Below, one piece after another: positions 1-5,585 of a stretch of 9,576 nucleotides of DNA (position 1 is its first letter; the number at the start of each line of letters is the position of its first letter). The notes under the pieces are model-generated. The model saw nothing but the letters and a program-made list of their open reading frames with translations, did not search any database and was not told where the DNA came from. The DNA comes from CAZKTS01 sp964555735 (GTDB taxonomy: Bacteria; Actinomycetota; Acidimicrobiia; IMCC26256; PALSA-555): assembly GCA_964555735.1 (NCBI GenBank), contig CAZKTS010000100.1:1-9576 (forward strand), given 5' to 3'. The position numbers were made by a program, and so were the translations under genes.

Positions 1-492
1 CTCGGAGCTGCTCAGGATCGCGTCGACGATCTCGGCGACGAGGATGCCGATCGTGATCGCGAGCTGGTACGAGGACACGAGGCGACCGCGGTTCTTCGCG
101 CTCGCCATCTCCGCGGCGTAGAGCGGAGCCGCCACGGACGCGATGCCCACCCCGAAGCCGATGATGAAGCGCCCGACGACGAGCACTGCGGTGTCGGGCG
201 CGGTCGCCTGTACGAGCGCTCCGACGAAGAACAGCGCGCCCGCGATGATCAGGGTCTTCCGGCGGCCACGATGGTCGGCGAGCGCGCCGGCGAGCAGGGC
301 GCCGACGAGCGCGCCGAGCGTGACCCACGACGTCACGACCTCTTCGAGCAGGTCGCTGAGGTGGAAGTCCTTGTCGATGAACGGCAGCGCGCCGGAGATG
401 ACGCCCTGGTCGTACCCGAACAGCAGACCGGACAGGATCGTGACCAGCGCGACGAGCGCCATCCACTTCCCGGCCTTCGACAGACCCAACAT
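1..492 (-). CDS. MFS sugar-porter-type transporter, N-terminal part (cut by window edge)
   Basis: This is the first 164 residues of an inner-membrane, 12-helix secondary transporter; the rest lies beyond base 1. Sugar porter family hallmarks appear in order: GYDQGVISGAL in TM1 (residues 26-36, with the acidic residue that XylE-type proton symporters use), the loop 2-3 motif DHRGRRKT (73-80), RFIIGFGVG in TM4 (108-116), PLYAAEM (123-129), and RGR followed by YQLAITIGIL (135-151). About four hydrophobic helices are visible. The ATG at 492 is preceded by a G-rich stretch rather than a clear Shine-Dalgarno. The gene lies 58 bp downstream of an SDR on the same strand, so the two are probably co-transcribed. 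Family assignment is firm. The substrate (hexose, polyol or another small molecule) cannot be read from this part. E154 and D157 replace residues that are usually uncharged in this helix. Confidence 0.93.
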   Translation of the reverse strand, partial: MLGLSKAGKWMALVALVTILSGLLFGYDQGVISGALPFIDKDFHLSDLLEEVVTSWVTLGALVGALLAGALADHRGRRKTLIIAGALFFVGALVQATAPDTAVLVVGRFIIGFGVGIASVAAPLYAAEMASAKNRGRLVSSYQLAITIGILVAEIVDAILSSSE

Positions 493-503
493 GCCCCGAC
501 CCC

Positions 504-516
504 CCGTCTCGGACGG
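504..516. repeat. Short inverted repeat between the SDR and MFS genes
   Basis: CCGTC, three bases (TCG), then GACGG form a perfect 5-bp-arm palindrome 12 bases upstream of the transporter start. It could be a small mRNA hairpin shielding or spacing the start region, or a regulator half-site pair. At this GC content such short palindromes also arise by chance. Confidence 0.35.
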
Positions 517-550
517 CCAGTTGTCTAGCCCACCGCCCGAGCCGCGTGGA

Positions 551-1294
551 TCAGTCGAGGCCCATGAGGCTCGACAACCCGGTGCGCATCCCGGCCACGT
601 ACCCACCGTCGACCACCAGGGCGTGGCCGGTGATGAACGATGCGTCGTCGGACGCCAGGAAGGCGGTCGCCGCGGCGATCTCGTCGGGCCGACCGAAGCG
701 CCCGAGCTTGTGGTGCTCGCGGTACTCCTCGCGGTACGCGCTCATCCCCTCGCTGCCCATCACCGAGCGGAACATCGGCGTGTCGATGAAGCCCGGGCAC
801 ACCGCGTTCACCCGGATGCCCTTGCGTCCGTAGTCGATCGCCATGTTCTTGGTGAGCAGCACCACACCACCCTTCGACGCGTTGTACGAGCTCCCGCCCT
901 CGGTGCCCTCGATCCCCTCGACGCTCGCGACCGTGACGATGCTCCCCGATCGCTGCTCGACCATGTGGCGGAGCGCGTGCTTGCACGACAGGAACGTCCC
1001 GGTGAGGTTGACGCCGATGACGCGCGACCACTCCGCCGCGTCCATCGAGTGGATCGGTCCGCCACCCGCGACACCGGCGAACGTCGCGAGCACGTCGACG
1101 CGCCCGTGCTCCGCGACCACCGCGTCGAACGCCGCTTCCAGGGCCGCCTCGTCGGTGACGTCGACCGCCACCGGGCCGTGCAGGTCGAACCCGACGACCG
1201 TCGCGCCCTCCTCGGCGAGCCGCCCACATGTCGCCTCACCCAGCCCCGACGCCGCGCCGGTCACCACACACACCTTGTCCTGCAGTCCCCGCAT
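551..1294 (-). CDS. SDR-family oxidoreductase (classical short-chain dehydrogenase)
   Basis: A 247-residue classical short-chain dehydrogenase/reductase, a cytosolic NAD(P)-dependent alcohol dehydrogenase or ketoreductase. The Rossmann glycine motif TGAASGLG is at 12-19. D37 at the end of beta-2 favours NAD(H) over NADP(H). N96, S124, Y137 and K141 (YNASK) form the catalytic tetrad. The C-terminal VVDGG and the RxGRPDEIA segment are typical of FabG-like members. The structural NNAG motif after beta-4 is degenerate here (TFAG, 71-74), so its Asn is lost. The length matches the family norm. The ATG at 1294 puts the glycine motif at the usual distance from the N-terminus. No strong Shine-Dalgarno is visible, so the gene may be translated from a very short leader. 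It is divergent from the LuxA-like gene and followed by the transporter. The substrate is unknown; a hydroxy-steroid or hydroxyacyl-CoA is possible from context. Confidence 0.93.
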   Translation of the reverse strand: MRGLQDKVCVVTGAASGLGEATCGRLAEEGATVVGFDLHGPVAVDVTDEAALEAAFDAVVAEHGRVDVLATFAGVAGGGPIHSMDAAEWSRVIGVNLTGTFLSCKHALRHMVEQRSGSIVTVASVEGIEGTEGGSSYNASKGGVVLLTKNMAIDYGRKGIRVNAVCPGFIDTPMFRSVMGSEGMSAYREEYREHHKLGRFGRPDEIAAATAFLASDDASFITGHALVVDGGYVAGMRTGLSSLMGLD

Positions 1295-1308
1295 GGGCGT
1301 ATCGTCCC

Positions 1309-1324
1309 CGAGAACGCGTTGTCG
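1309..1324. promoter_or_regulatory. KstR-like operator palindrome
   Basis: A 16-bp near-perfect palindrome with 7 of 8 base pairs matching and the fully palindromic centre AACGCGTT (1313-1320). The core fits AACnnGTT, the centre of the operator bound by the mycobacterial TetR-family cholesterol-catabolism repressor KstR, and it is preceded by AG as in many KstR boxes. The outer T and A of the published consensus are absent. It lies in a divergent gap directly upstream of an operon containing a CYP125-like P450, a KstR-controlled gene family in mycobacteria. Binding is inferred. Confidence 0.45.
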
Positions 1325-1334
1325 CGCCAGGAGC

Positions 1335-1338
1335 GGAG
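1335..1338 (+). promoter_or_regulatory. Shine-Dalgarno that fixes the LuxA-like start
   Basis: GGAG lies 6 bases before the ATG at 1345, with a second AGGAG at 1329-1333. The reading frame is open further upstream, but these sites and the family-typical N-terminus MKFALFYE fix the start at 1345. Confidence 0.7.
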
Positions 1339-1344
1339 AAGAAG

Positions 1345-2454
1345 ATGAAGTTCGCGCTGTTCTACGAGATCCCGGTGCCGAAGCCGTTCACGAAGGGCAA
1401 GGAGCACGCGGCGTACAAGAACACGCTGGAGCAGGCGATCCTCGGCGACGAGGTCGGCTTCCACGCGTTCTGGACCGTGGAGCACCACTTCCTCGAGGAG
1501 TACTCCCACTGCTCGAACCCCGAGGTGCTCTACGGCGCGATCGCGGCGCGCACCAAGAACATCCGCATCGGATACGGCGTGCGACTGCTCCCCCAGCCGT
1601 ACAACCACCCGATCCGCAGCGCGGAGTCGGCGGCCGTGCTCGACCTCCTGTCCGACGGTCGCGTCGACTTCGGCACCGGCCGCTCGTCCACGCGCCTCGA
1701 GCTCGAGGGCTTCGACGTCGACCCCGACGAGACGCGCGCGATGTGGAAGGAGGCGCTCGGGCACATCGTCGGCGCCTGGACCGAGGAGCACTACCAGGCC
1801 GACGGCAAGTACTGGAAGATGGGCGCGCCGCGCCGCGTGCAGCCCAAACCGCTGCAGGACCCGCACCCGCCGATCTTCGGCGCCACCAGCTCGCCGCAGG
1901 GGCACGAGGAGGTCGGTCGTCAGGGCATCGGGCTCTGCTCGTTCACGGTCGGCAAGCCCCCCGAAGAGCTGACCGAGAGCATCGACCTGTACCGCAAGGG
2001 CCTCAGCGAGTGCGCCGAGCCCGTCGGCAAGTTCAAGAACGAGACCGCGGCGACCTTCACCATGGTGCACTGCGCGCCGACGAAGGACGAGGCGTACGAC
2101 GTCGCCCGCGAGTCGTTCGAGTGGTACCCGAAGGCCGGCGCCCGTCTCATCGGCTCGGTCGCGGAGTGGATGGAGGAGCGCAAGCAGGAGCTGGGCACGT
2201 ACGACTACGCGGCCAGCGCGCTCCAGCACGACCGCGAGGGGGTCCTCGACCACCTGACGTTCGACTACATCCACGAGGCGGGCGCGGGGGTGGTGGGCGA
2301 CCCCGCCGAGTGCATCGAGACGCTGCAGCGCTACGAGGCGGCGGGCTGCGACCTGCTGCTCTGCCTCGTGAACCCGTACAACATCCCCCACGAGAAGGTC
2401 ATGCAGTCGATCGAGCTCATGGGCAAGGAAGTGATCCCGGCCTTCGCCTCCTGA
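1345..2454 (+). CDS. LuxA-like flavin-dependent monooxygenase (LLM class)
   Basis: A 369-residue luciferase-like TIM-barrel oxidoreductase that would use reduced flavin and oxygen to hydroxylate, or Baeyer-Villiger oxidise, a hydrophobic substrate. The N-terminus MKFALFYE and the motif WTVEHHF (43-49, with E46-H47-H48) closely parallel the LuxA beta-2 region, where the His pair lies in the active site. The C-terminal VGDPAECIETLQ segment followed by GCDLLLC parallels the LuxA phosphate/flavin-binding end. The reactive Cys106 of LuxA is not conserved: the aligned stretch reads GTGRS. No LuxB partner or flavin reductase is encoded nearby, so light emission is not expected. The P450 gene begins 31 bp downstream in the same direction and is probably co-transcribed, which suggests consecutive oxidations of one hydrophobic molecule. 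Family confidence is high; the substrate is unknown. Confidence 0.93.
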   Translation: MKFALFYEIPVPKPFTKGKEHAAYKNTLEQAILGDEVGFHAFWTVEHHFLEEYSHCSNPEVLYGAIAARTKNIRIGYGVRLLPQPYNHPIRSAESAAVLDLLSDGRVDFGTGRSSTRLELEGFDVDPDETRAMWKEALGHIVGAWTEEHYQADGKYWKMGAPRRVQPKPLQDPHPPIFGATSSPQGHEEVGRQGIGLCSFTVGKPPEELTESIDLYRKGLSECAEPVGKFKNETAATFTMVHCAPTKDEAYDVARESFEWYPKAGARLIGSVAEWMEERKQELGTYDYAASALQHDREGVLDHLTFDYIHEAGAGVVGDPAECIETLQRYEAAGCDLLLCLVNPYNIPHEKVMQSIELMGKEVIPAFAS

Positions 2455-2465
2455 CGGACCGTCAG
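2451..2465. repeat. Palindrome overlapping the LuxA-like stop codon
   Basis: CTGACGGACCGTCAG is a perfect palindrome of two 7-bp arms around a central A. It contains the TGA stop of the LuxA-like gene and ends 20 bases before the P450 ATG. In RNA it can form a 6-bp stem with a GAC loop. It may be an operator for a P450 promoter, or an mRNA element that tunes the ratio of the two enzymes. It differs from the KstR-like palindrome upstream. Confidence 0.5.
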
Positions 2466-2485
2466 ATCCCACTACTCTCGGGCCC

Positions 2486-3736
2486 ATGGCGACCACCACC
2501 CCCGCTCTGGCCGACATCAACCTCTGGGACAAGGACCGCTTCGTCGAGGGCGTGCCCCACGACTGGTTCGAGCTCCTCCGCAAGGAGGCGCCCGTCTACT
2601 GGCATCCCGGTGACGCGGCGTTCGACGGCGCCCAGGGCTCGGCCGACCCGTTCTGGTGCGTGACGGGCTACGACGACGTCGTCACCGTCAACCGCGACAA
2701 CGCCACGTTCTCGTCGGCGGAGCGTCTGGTCTTCATGTGGGACCCCGACGACGCGAACCTCGAGCAGCAGCGCCTGCTCATGCTCAACATGGACCCGCCG
2801 CTGCACACGCGGTACCGCCGCCTCATCAACAAGGGCTTCACGCCACGCATGGTGAGCGAGCTCGAGTCGACGATGCGCAAGCGCGCCACCGAGATCGTCG
2901 ACAAGATCGCCGACCGCGGCTCGTGCGACTTCGTCACCGACGTCGCGTCGGAGCTGCCGCTCCAGGTGATCGCCGACCTCATGGGCGTGCCGCAGGAGGA
3001 CCGCCACAAGCTCTTCGACTGGAGCAACCGTATGATCGGGGCCGACGACCCCGAGTACGGCATCACCGAGGAGATCGCCCAGCAGGCGTCGATGGAGTTG
3101 TACGCGTACGCCGCGCAGCTCGCCGAGCAGAAGCGCGCCGATCCGAAGGACGACCTCATCTCGGTGCTCACCACTGCCGAGGTCGGCGGCGAGCAGCTCA
3201 GCGGGCTCGAGATCGACCTGTTCTTCCTGCTGCTCTCGGTCGCGGGCAACGAGACCACGCGCAACCTGATCTCGCACGGGATGGTCGAGCTCGTCAACAA
3301 CCCCGACCAGCTCGCGAAGGTACGCGCCGACCGGTCGCTCCTCCCCGGCACCGTGGAGGAGATGCTCCGCTACGCGAGCCCGGTGATGAACTTCCGCCGC
3401 ACCGCGATGAGCGACGTCCGACTCGGTGGCCAGGACATCAAGGCCGGCGACAAGGTCGTCATCTGGTACATCTCGGCGAACCGCGACGAGAAGGTGTTCA
3501 AGGACCCGTACACCTTCGACATCGAGCGCACGCCCAACGAGCACGTCGCGTTCGGTGGCGGTGGTCCGCACTTCTGCCTCGGTGCGAACCTGGCCCGCAT
3601 GGAGATCAACGTCATGTTCGACGAGATCCTCGACCGGCTCGACGACCTCGAGATCACCGCGCCGGTGAGCCGCCTGCGGTCGAACTTCATCAACGGCCTC
3701 AAGCACATCCCGCTGAGCTTCACCGCCAAGCGGTAG
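2486..3736 (+). CDS. Cytochrome P450, CYP125-like (steroid C26-monooxygenase-like)
   Basis: A 416-residue soluble class I bacterial P450. Landmarks in order: LLMLNMDPPLHTRYRR with GFTPR after it (C-helix region); FVTDVASELPLQVIADLMGVPQEDR, which strongly recalls mycobacterial CYP125; the I-helix AGNETTRN starting at residue 253 (acid-alcohol pair E256-T257); the K-helix E292-M-L-R295; and the heme-binding loop FGGGGPHFCLG with axial ligand C364, followed by ANLARME. CYP125 enzymes oxidise the terminal methyl of cholesterol or cholestenone side chains to the C26 acid, which is then CoA-activated. The N-terminus is somewhat shorter than in M. tuberculosis CYP125, with no membrane anchor. No ferredoxin is encoded beside it. 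The ATG at 2486 lacks a strong Shine-Dalgarno. CYP124 or CYP142-type activity on other methyl-branched lipids is the main alternative. Confidence 0.94.
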   Translation: MATTTPALADINLWDKDRFVEGVPHDWFELLRKEAPVYWHPGDAAFDGAQGSADPFWCVTGYDDVVTVNRDNATFSSAERLVFMWDPDDANLEQQRLLMLNMDPPLHTRYRRLINKGFTPRMVSELESTMRKRATEIVDKIADRGSCDFVTDVASELPLQVIADLMGVPQEDRHKLFDWSNRMIGADDPEYGITEEIAQQASMELYAYAAQLAEQKRADPKDDLISVLTTAEVGGEQLSGLEIDLFFLLLSVAGNETTRNLISHGMVELVNNPDQLAKVRADRSLLPGTVEEMLRYASPVMNFRRTAMSDVRLGGQDIKAGDKVVIWYISANRDEKVFKDPYTFDIERTPNEHVAFGGGGPHFCLGANLARMEINVMFDEILDRLDDLEITAPVSRLRSNFINGLKHIPLSFTAKR

Positions 3737-3751
3737 CGCTCCGCCTCGTCC

Positions 3752-4579
3752 TCACTCCCGGTAGAGGTTCGGCGGCTCCGGCAGCCGTTCGATCTGCGCG
3801 TGCACGAACGCGTCCGGGTCGTTGCCGAGCGCGGCGATCACCGGGCGCATCTCGTCGGGGTCCGTGAGGATCAGGTAGCGGTCGTCGCGCACGGCATCGG
3901 CCACGAGGGTGCCGACCGCCTCCGGCTGCAGCGGGTCCGACAGCGGGACCGGCCGGATCCACTTCGAGATGTCGTCGATGCCGCCCATGCGCGCCGTCTC
4001 GCCCATGTTGGTGGCGACGAGGCTCGGACAGAGCACCGAGACGCCGATCCCGTTCGGGCGGAGGTAGAGCGCGAGCGACTCCGTGAGCCCGACGACCGCG
4101 TGCTTGGCCGCGATGTAGGTGGGGTGGTCCCACGCGTACGCGAAGAGGCCGGCGACCGACGCGGTGTTCACCAGGTGCCCGCTCCCCCGCGCCAGCAGGT
4201 GCGGGAGGAACGCCTGCACACCACGCACGATCCCGAAGAAGTTGATCTCGAAGATCCACTTCCACTCGTCCATCGAGAGGCCTTCGGGAGGCCCGATCAT
4301 CGCCACACCGGCGTTGAGCATGACGACGTCGACCTCGCCCATGGTGGCGAGCGCCTCGTCGCGGAGGCGCTCCATGTCGGCGTCCTGCGTGACATCGCAA
4401 TGCACGCCGAGGAACCGGCGGCCGAGACCCTCGACCTCGGCCCGCACCTCCTCGATGCGCTCGTCGTTGACGTCGCCCACGACGACGTCCGCCCCGCGCC
4501 GCGCCATCTCGAGCGCCGTGGCGCGCCCGATCCCGCTCGCCCCACCCGTGACCAGAAAGACCTTGCCCTCGACGTCCAT
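3752..4579 (-). CDS. SDR-family oxidoreductase with extended C-terminus
   Basis: A 275-residue classical SDR. TGGASGIG is at 11-18, D36 (VVGDVN) favours NAD(H), and the structural motif NAG is intact at 89-91. The catalytic residues are N113, S141, Y155 and K159 (YIAAK). The protein is about 30 residues longer than the FabG-like norm, with a C-terminal segment containing RYLILTDPDEM and a Pro-rich end (PEPPNLYRE), as in several actinobacterial SDRs annotated only at family level. The ATG at 4579, preceded by the purine-rich GAGGGCGAG, gives the usual N-terminus; the open frame upstream to 4807 is the antisense reading of the neighbour. It lies 58 bp after the other SDR on the same strand and its end is 15 bp from the end of the convergent P450. 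A role in alcohol/ketone interconversion in the same catabolism is inferred. Confidence 0.93.
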   Translation of the reverse strand: MDVEGKVFLVTGGASGIGRATALEMARRGADVVVGDVNDERIEEVRAEVEGLGRRFLGVHCDVTQDADMERLRDEALATMGEVDVVMLNAGVAMIGPPEGLSMDEWKWIFEINFFGIVRGVQAFLPHLLARGSGHLVNTASVAGLFAYAWDHPTYIAAKHAVVGLTESLALYLRPNGIGVSVLCPSLVATNMGETARMGGIDDISKWIRPVPLSDPLQPEAVGTLVADAVRDDRYLILTDPDEMRPVIAALGNDPDAFVHAQIERLPEPPNLYRE

Positions 4580-4637
4580 CACTCGCCCTCGACCTTGCCG
4601 GGTCGCTCCGCTCCGCCGTCCCGCTCTCCGAGCACGG

Positions 4638-5480
4638 CTACGACTCCGCTTCCACGACGAGGGACCAGCCGGGGTCGGAGGAGTAGGCGGCTTCGGCGAA
4701 CGCGCCGTAGTCGGCGCCGCCGCGCAGCGACTGCCCGCCGTCGATGCTGATGTTCTGCCCGGTGATCCACGAGGACTCCGGGCCGCAGAGGAAGCGGGCG
4801 AGCGCACCGACGTCGTCGACGGTCCCGACCCGGTGCAGCGGGGTGAGCTCGAGGTAGCTGTCGAGCACCGGGCTCCCGGCCGTGATGGCCGACATGAGCT
4901 CGTTGTCGACGATCCCCGGACGGATCGAGTTCACCCGGACGCGCGCCGCGCCGAGCTCGTCGGCCGCGACGCGCACGAGGTGGTCGAGACCGGCCTTGGC
5001 CGCGCCGTACGCGCCGAGGAAGCGGAACGTGTCGAGCCCGGCGTGCGACGAGATGCCCACGAACGAGCCGCCACCGGAGTCGGCGAGGCGGGGCGCGGCG
5101 TGCTTCAGGGTCAGGAAGGTGCCCATGATGTTGAGGTCGAGCGTGGCGCGCACCGCATCGGGGTCGGCCAGGTGGAGCGGCCCCATGTGCAGCGAGCCCC
5201 CGGCCGACGCGACGACTGCATCGAGACCGCCGCCTTCCTCCGTCGCCTTGGCGACGGCCGCCCGCACCTGCTCGTCGACGGTCACGTCGGCCGCGATCGT
5301 GTGCACGCCGGCGCCGGGAACGGCGTCGCGGATCCGCTGGGCGGCGGCGTCGAGCTTGTCCGCGGTGCGACCGCAGAGCGTGACGACCGCGCCGTCGCGT
5401 GCGAGCGCGAGTGCACAGCCCTCCCCGATGCCGCTGCCGCCACCGGTCACGAGCGCGCCGTACCCGTCGAGCGCCGCCAT
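4638..5480 (-). CDS. SDR-family oxidoreductase, probably NADP(H)-dependent
   Basis: A 280-residue classical SDR. The glycine motif TGGGSGIG is at 12-19. Beta-2 ends CGRT with R38, a feature of NADP(H)-preferring members, unlike the other two SDRs here. ADVT (64-67) contacts adenine. NAG is replaced by SAG (92-94). The catalytic set is N117, S145, Y158 and K162 (YGAAK). The C-terminus keeps the family motif ITGQNISIDGG. I chose the ATG at 5480: AGGGGG lies 7 bases upstream and the glycine motif then sits at residue 12. An in-frame ATG at 5528 would add 16 atypical residues. It is the first gene of a leftward pair, divergent from the Rv3520c-like operon. The reaction is probably reduction or oxidation of a hydroxy/keto group. 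The substrate is unknown; some homologues act in acyl-CoA metabolism. Confidence 0.93.
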   Translation of the reverse strand: MAALDGYGALVTGGGSGIGEGCALALARDGAVVTLCGRTADKLDAAAQRIRDAVPGAGVHTIAADVTVDEQVRAAVAKATEEGGGLDAVVASAGGSLHMGPLHLADPDAVRATLDLNIMGTFLTLKHAAPRLADSGGGSFVGISSHAGLDTFRFLGAYGAAKAGLDHLVRVAADELGAARVRVNSIRPGIVDNELMSAITAGSPVLDSYLELTPLHRVGTVDDVGALARFLCGPESSWITGQNISIDGGQSLRGGADYGAFAEAAYSSDPGWSLVVEAES

Positions 5481-5581
5481 TTGAGTCCCCCTGATCGCGA
5501 AGTCTGTAGGTTCGCGCACATGAAACACGAGACGCAGCGGAGGCGTGGCCGGACGGCCGGGACGCCGGAGCGAGGTCGACC
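5481..5581. promoter_or_regulatory. Divergent promoter region with spaced inverted repeat
   Basis: This gap separates the leftward SDR pair from the rightward four-gene operon. CGCGAA (5496-5501) and TTCGCG (5511-5516) are perfect inverted arms with a 9-bp spacer, a layout suited to a dimeric repressor such as a TetR or GntR family member. TAGGTT (5507-5512) fits the actinobacterial -10 pattern TAnnnT and overlaps the right arm, so binding would block rightward transcription. A -35 match is poor: TTGAGT at 5481-5486 leaves a 20-bp spacer. No KstR-like AACnnGTT core was noticed here. Confidence 0.45.
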
Positions 5582-5585
5582 ATGA
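5520..5585 (+). CDS. Possible leaderless upstream ORF, 21 residues
   Basis: An ATG at 5520 opens a 21-codon reading frame whose TGA (5583-5585) overlaps the ATG of the LLM gene as ATGA, the classic arrangement for translational coupling. The -10-like TAGGTT ends 7 bases before this ATG, so a transcript could begin at or next to it and be translated without a leader, as is common in actinobacteria. The peptide is strongly Arg-rich (six of the first 13 codons are K or R) with no recognisable domain, so any function would more likely lie in the act of translation. It could equally be a chance ORF in a normal 5' leader. Confidence 0.35.
   Translation: MKHETQRRRGRTAGTPERGRP
5572..5575 (+). promoter_or_regulatory. 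Shine-Dalgarno for the Rv3520c-like LLM
   Basis: GAGG lies 6 bases before the ATG at 5582, with GGAG at 5567-5570 as a second option. It supports direct initiation at 5582, independent of the upstream ORF. Confidence 0.55.

Larger units (their letters stand above)
1295..1344. promoter_or_regulatory. Divergent intergenic region with candidate promoter
   Basis: This 50-bp gap must carry control signals for both the leftward SDR and the rightward LuxA-like/P450 pair. Rightward, TTGTCC (1275-1280) and TATCGT (1300-1305) resemble -35 and -10 boxes with a slightly long 19-bp spacer, giving a start near 1312. Leftward, GACGAT (minus strand, 1306 down to 1301) sits where a -10 box would for a leaderless SDR transcript. 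Both readings are weak pattern matches. The palindrome at 1309-1324 overlaps the predicted rightward start. Confidence 0.4.

Noticed and set aside
143..1348. Plus-strand open frame of 401 codons over the transporter and first SDR
   Set aside because: The opposite strand encodes recognisable MFS and SDR proteins with intact motifs; this frame has none.
1345..2454. True bioluminescence (lux) locus
   Set aside because: There is no LuxB, no fatty-acid reductase genes (luxCDE), and the Cys106 position is not conserved.
843..2663. Long plus-strand open frame of about 600 codons overlapping the SDR and the LuxA-like gene
   Set aside because: It crosses two well-supported genes in another frame, and its Arg/Pro/Ala-rich low-complexity translation is typical of a GC-rich shadow frame.
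1261..3706. Two long minus-strand open frames (each more than 400 codons) antisense to the LuxA-like and P450 genes
   Set aside because: They lie opposite genes with clear motifs, show no recognisable domain, and are rich in Arg, Val, Leu and Asp as expected from reversed GC-biased codons.
5481..5528. Alternative start at 5528 for the leftward SDR, adding 16 residues
   Set aside because: The ATG at 5480 has a ribosome site and places the glycine motif normally; the extension would cover the inverted repeat and promoter.
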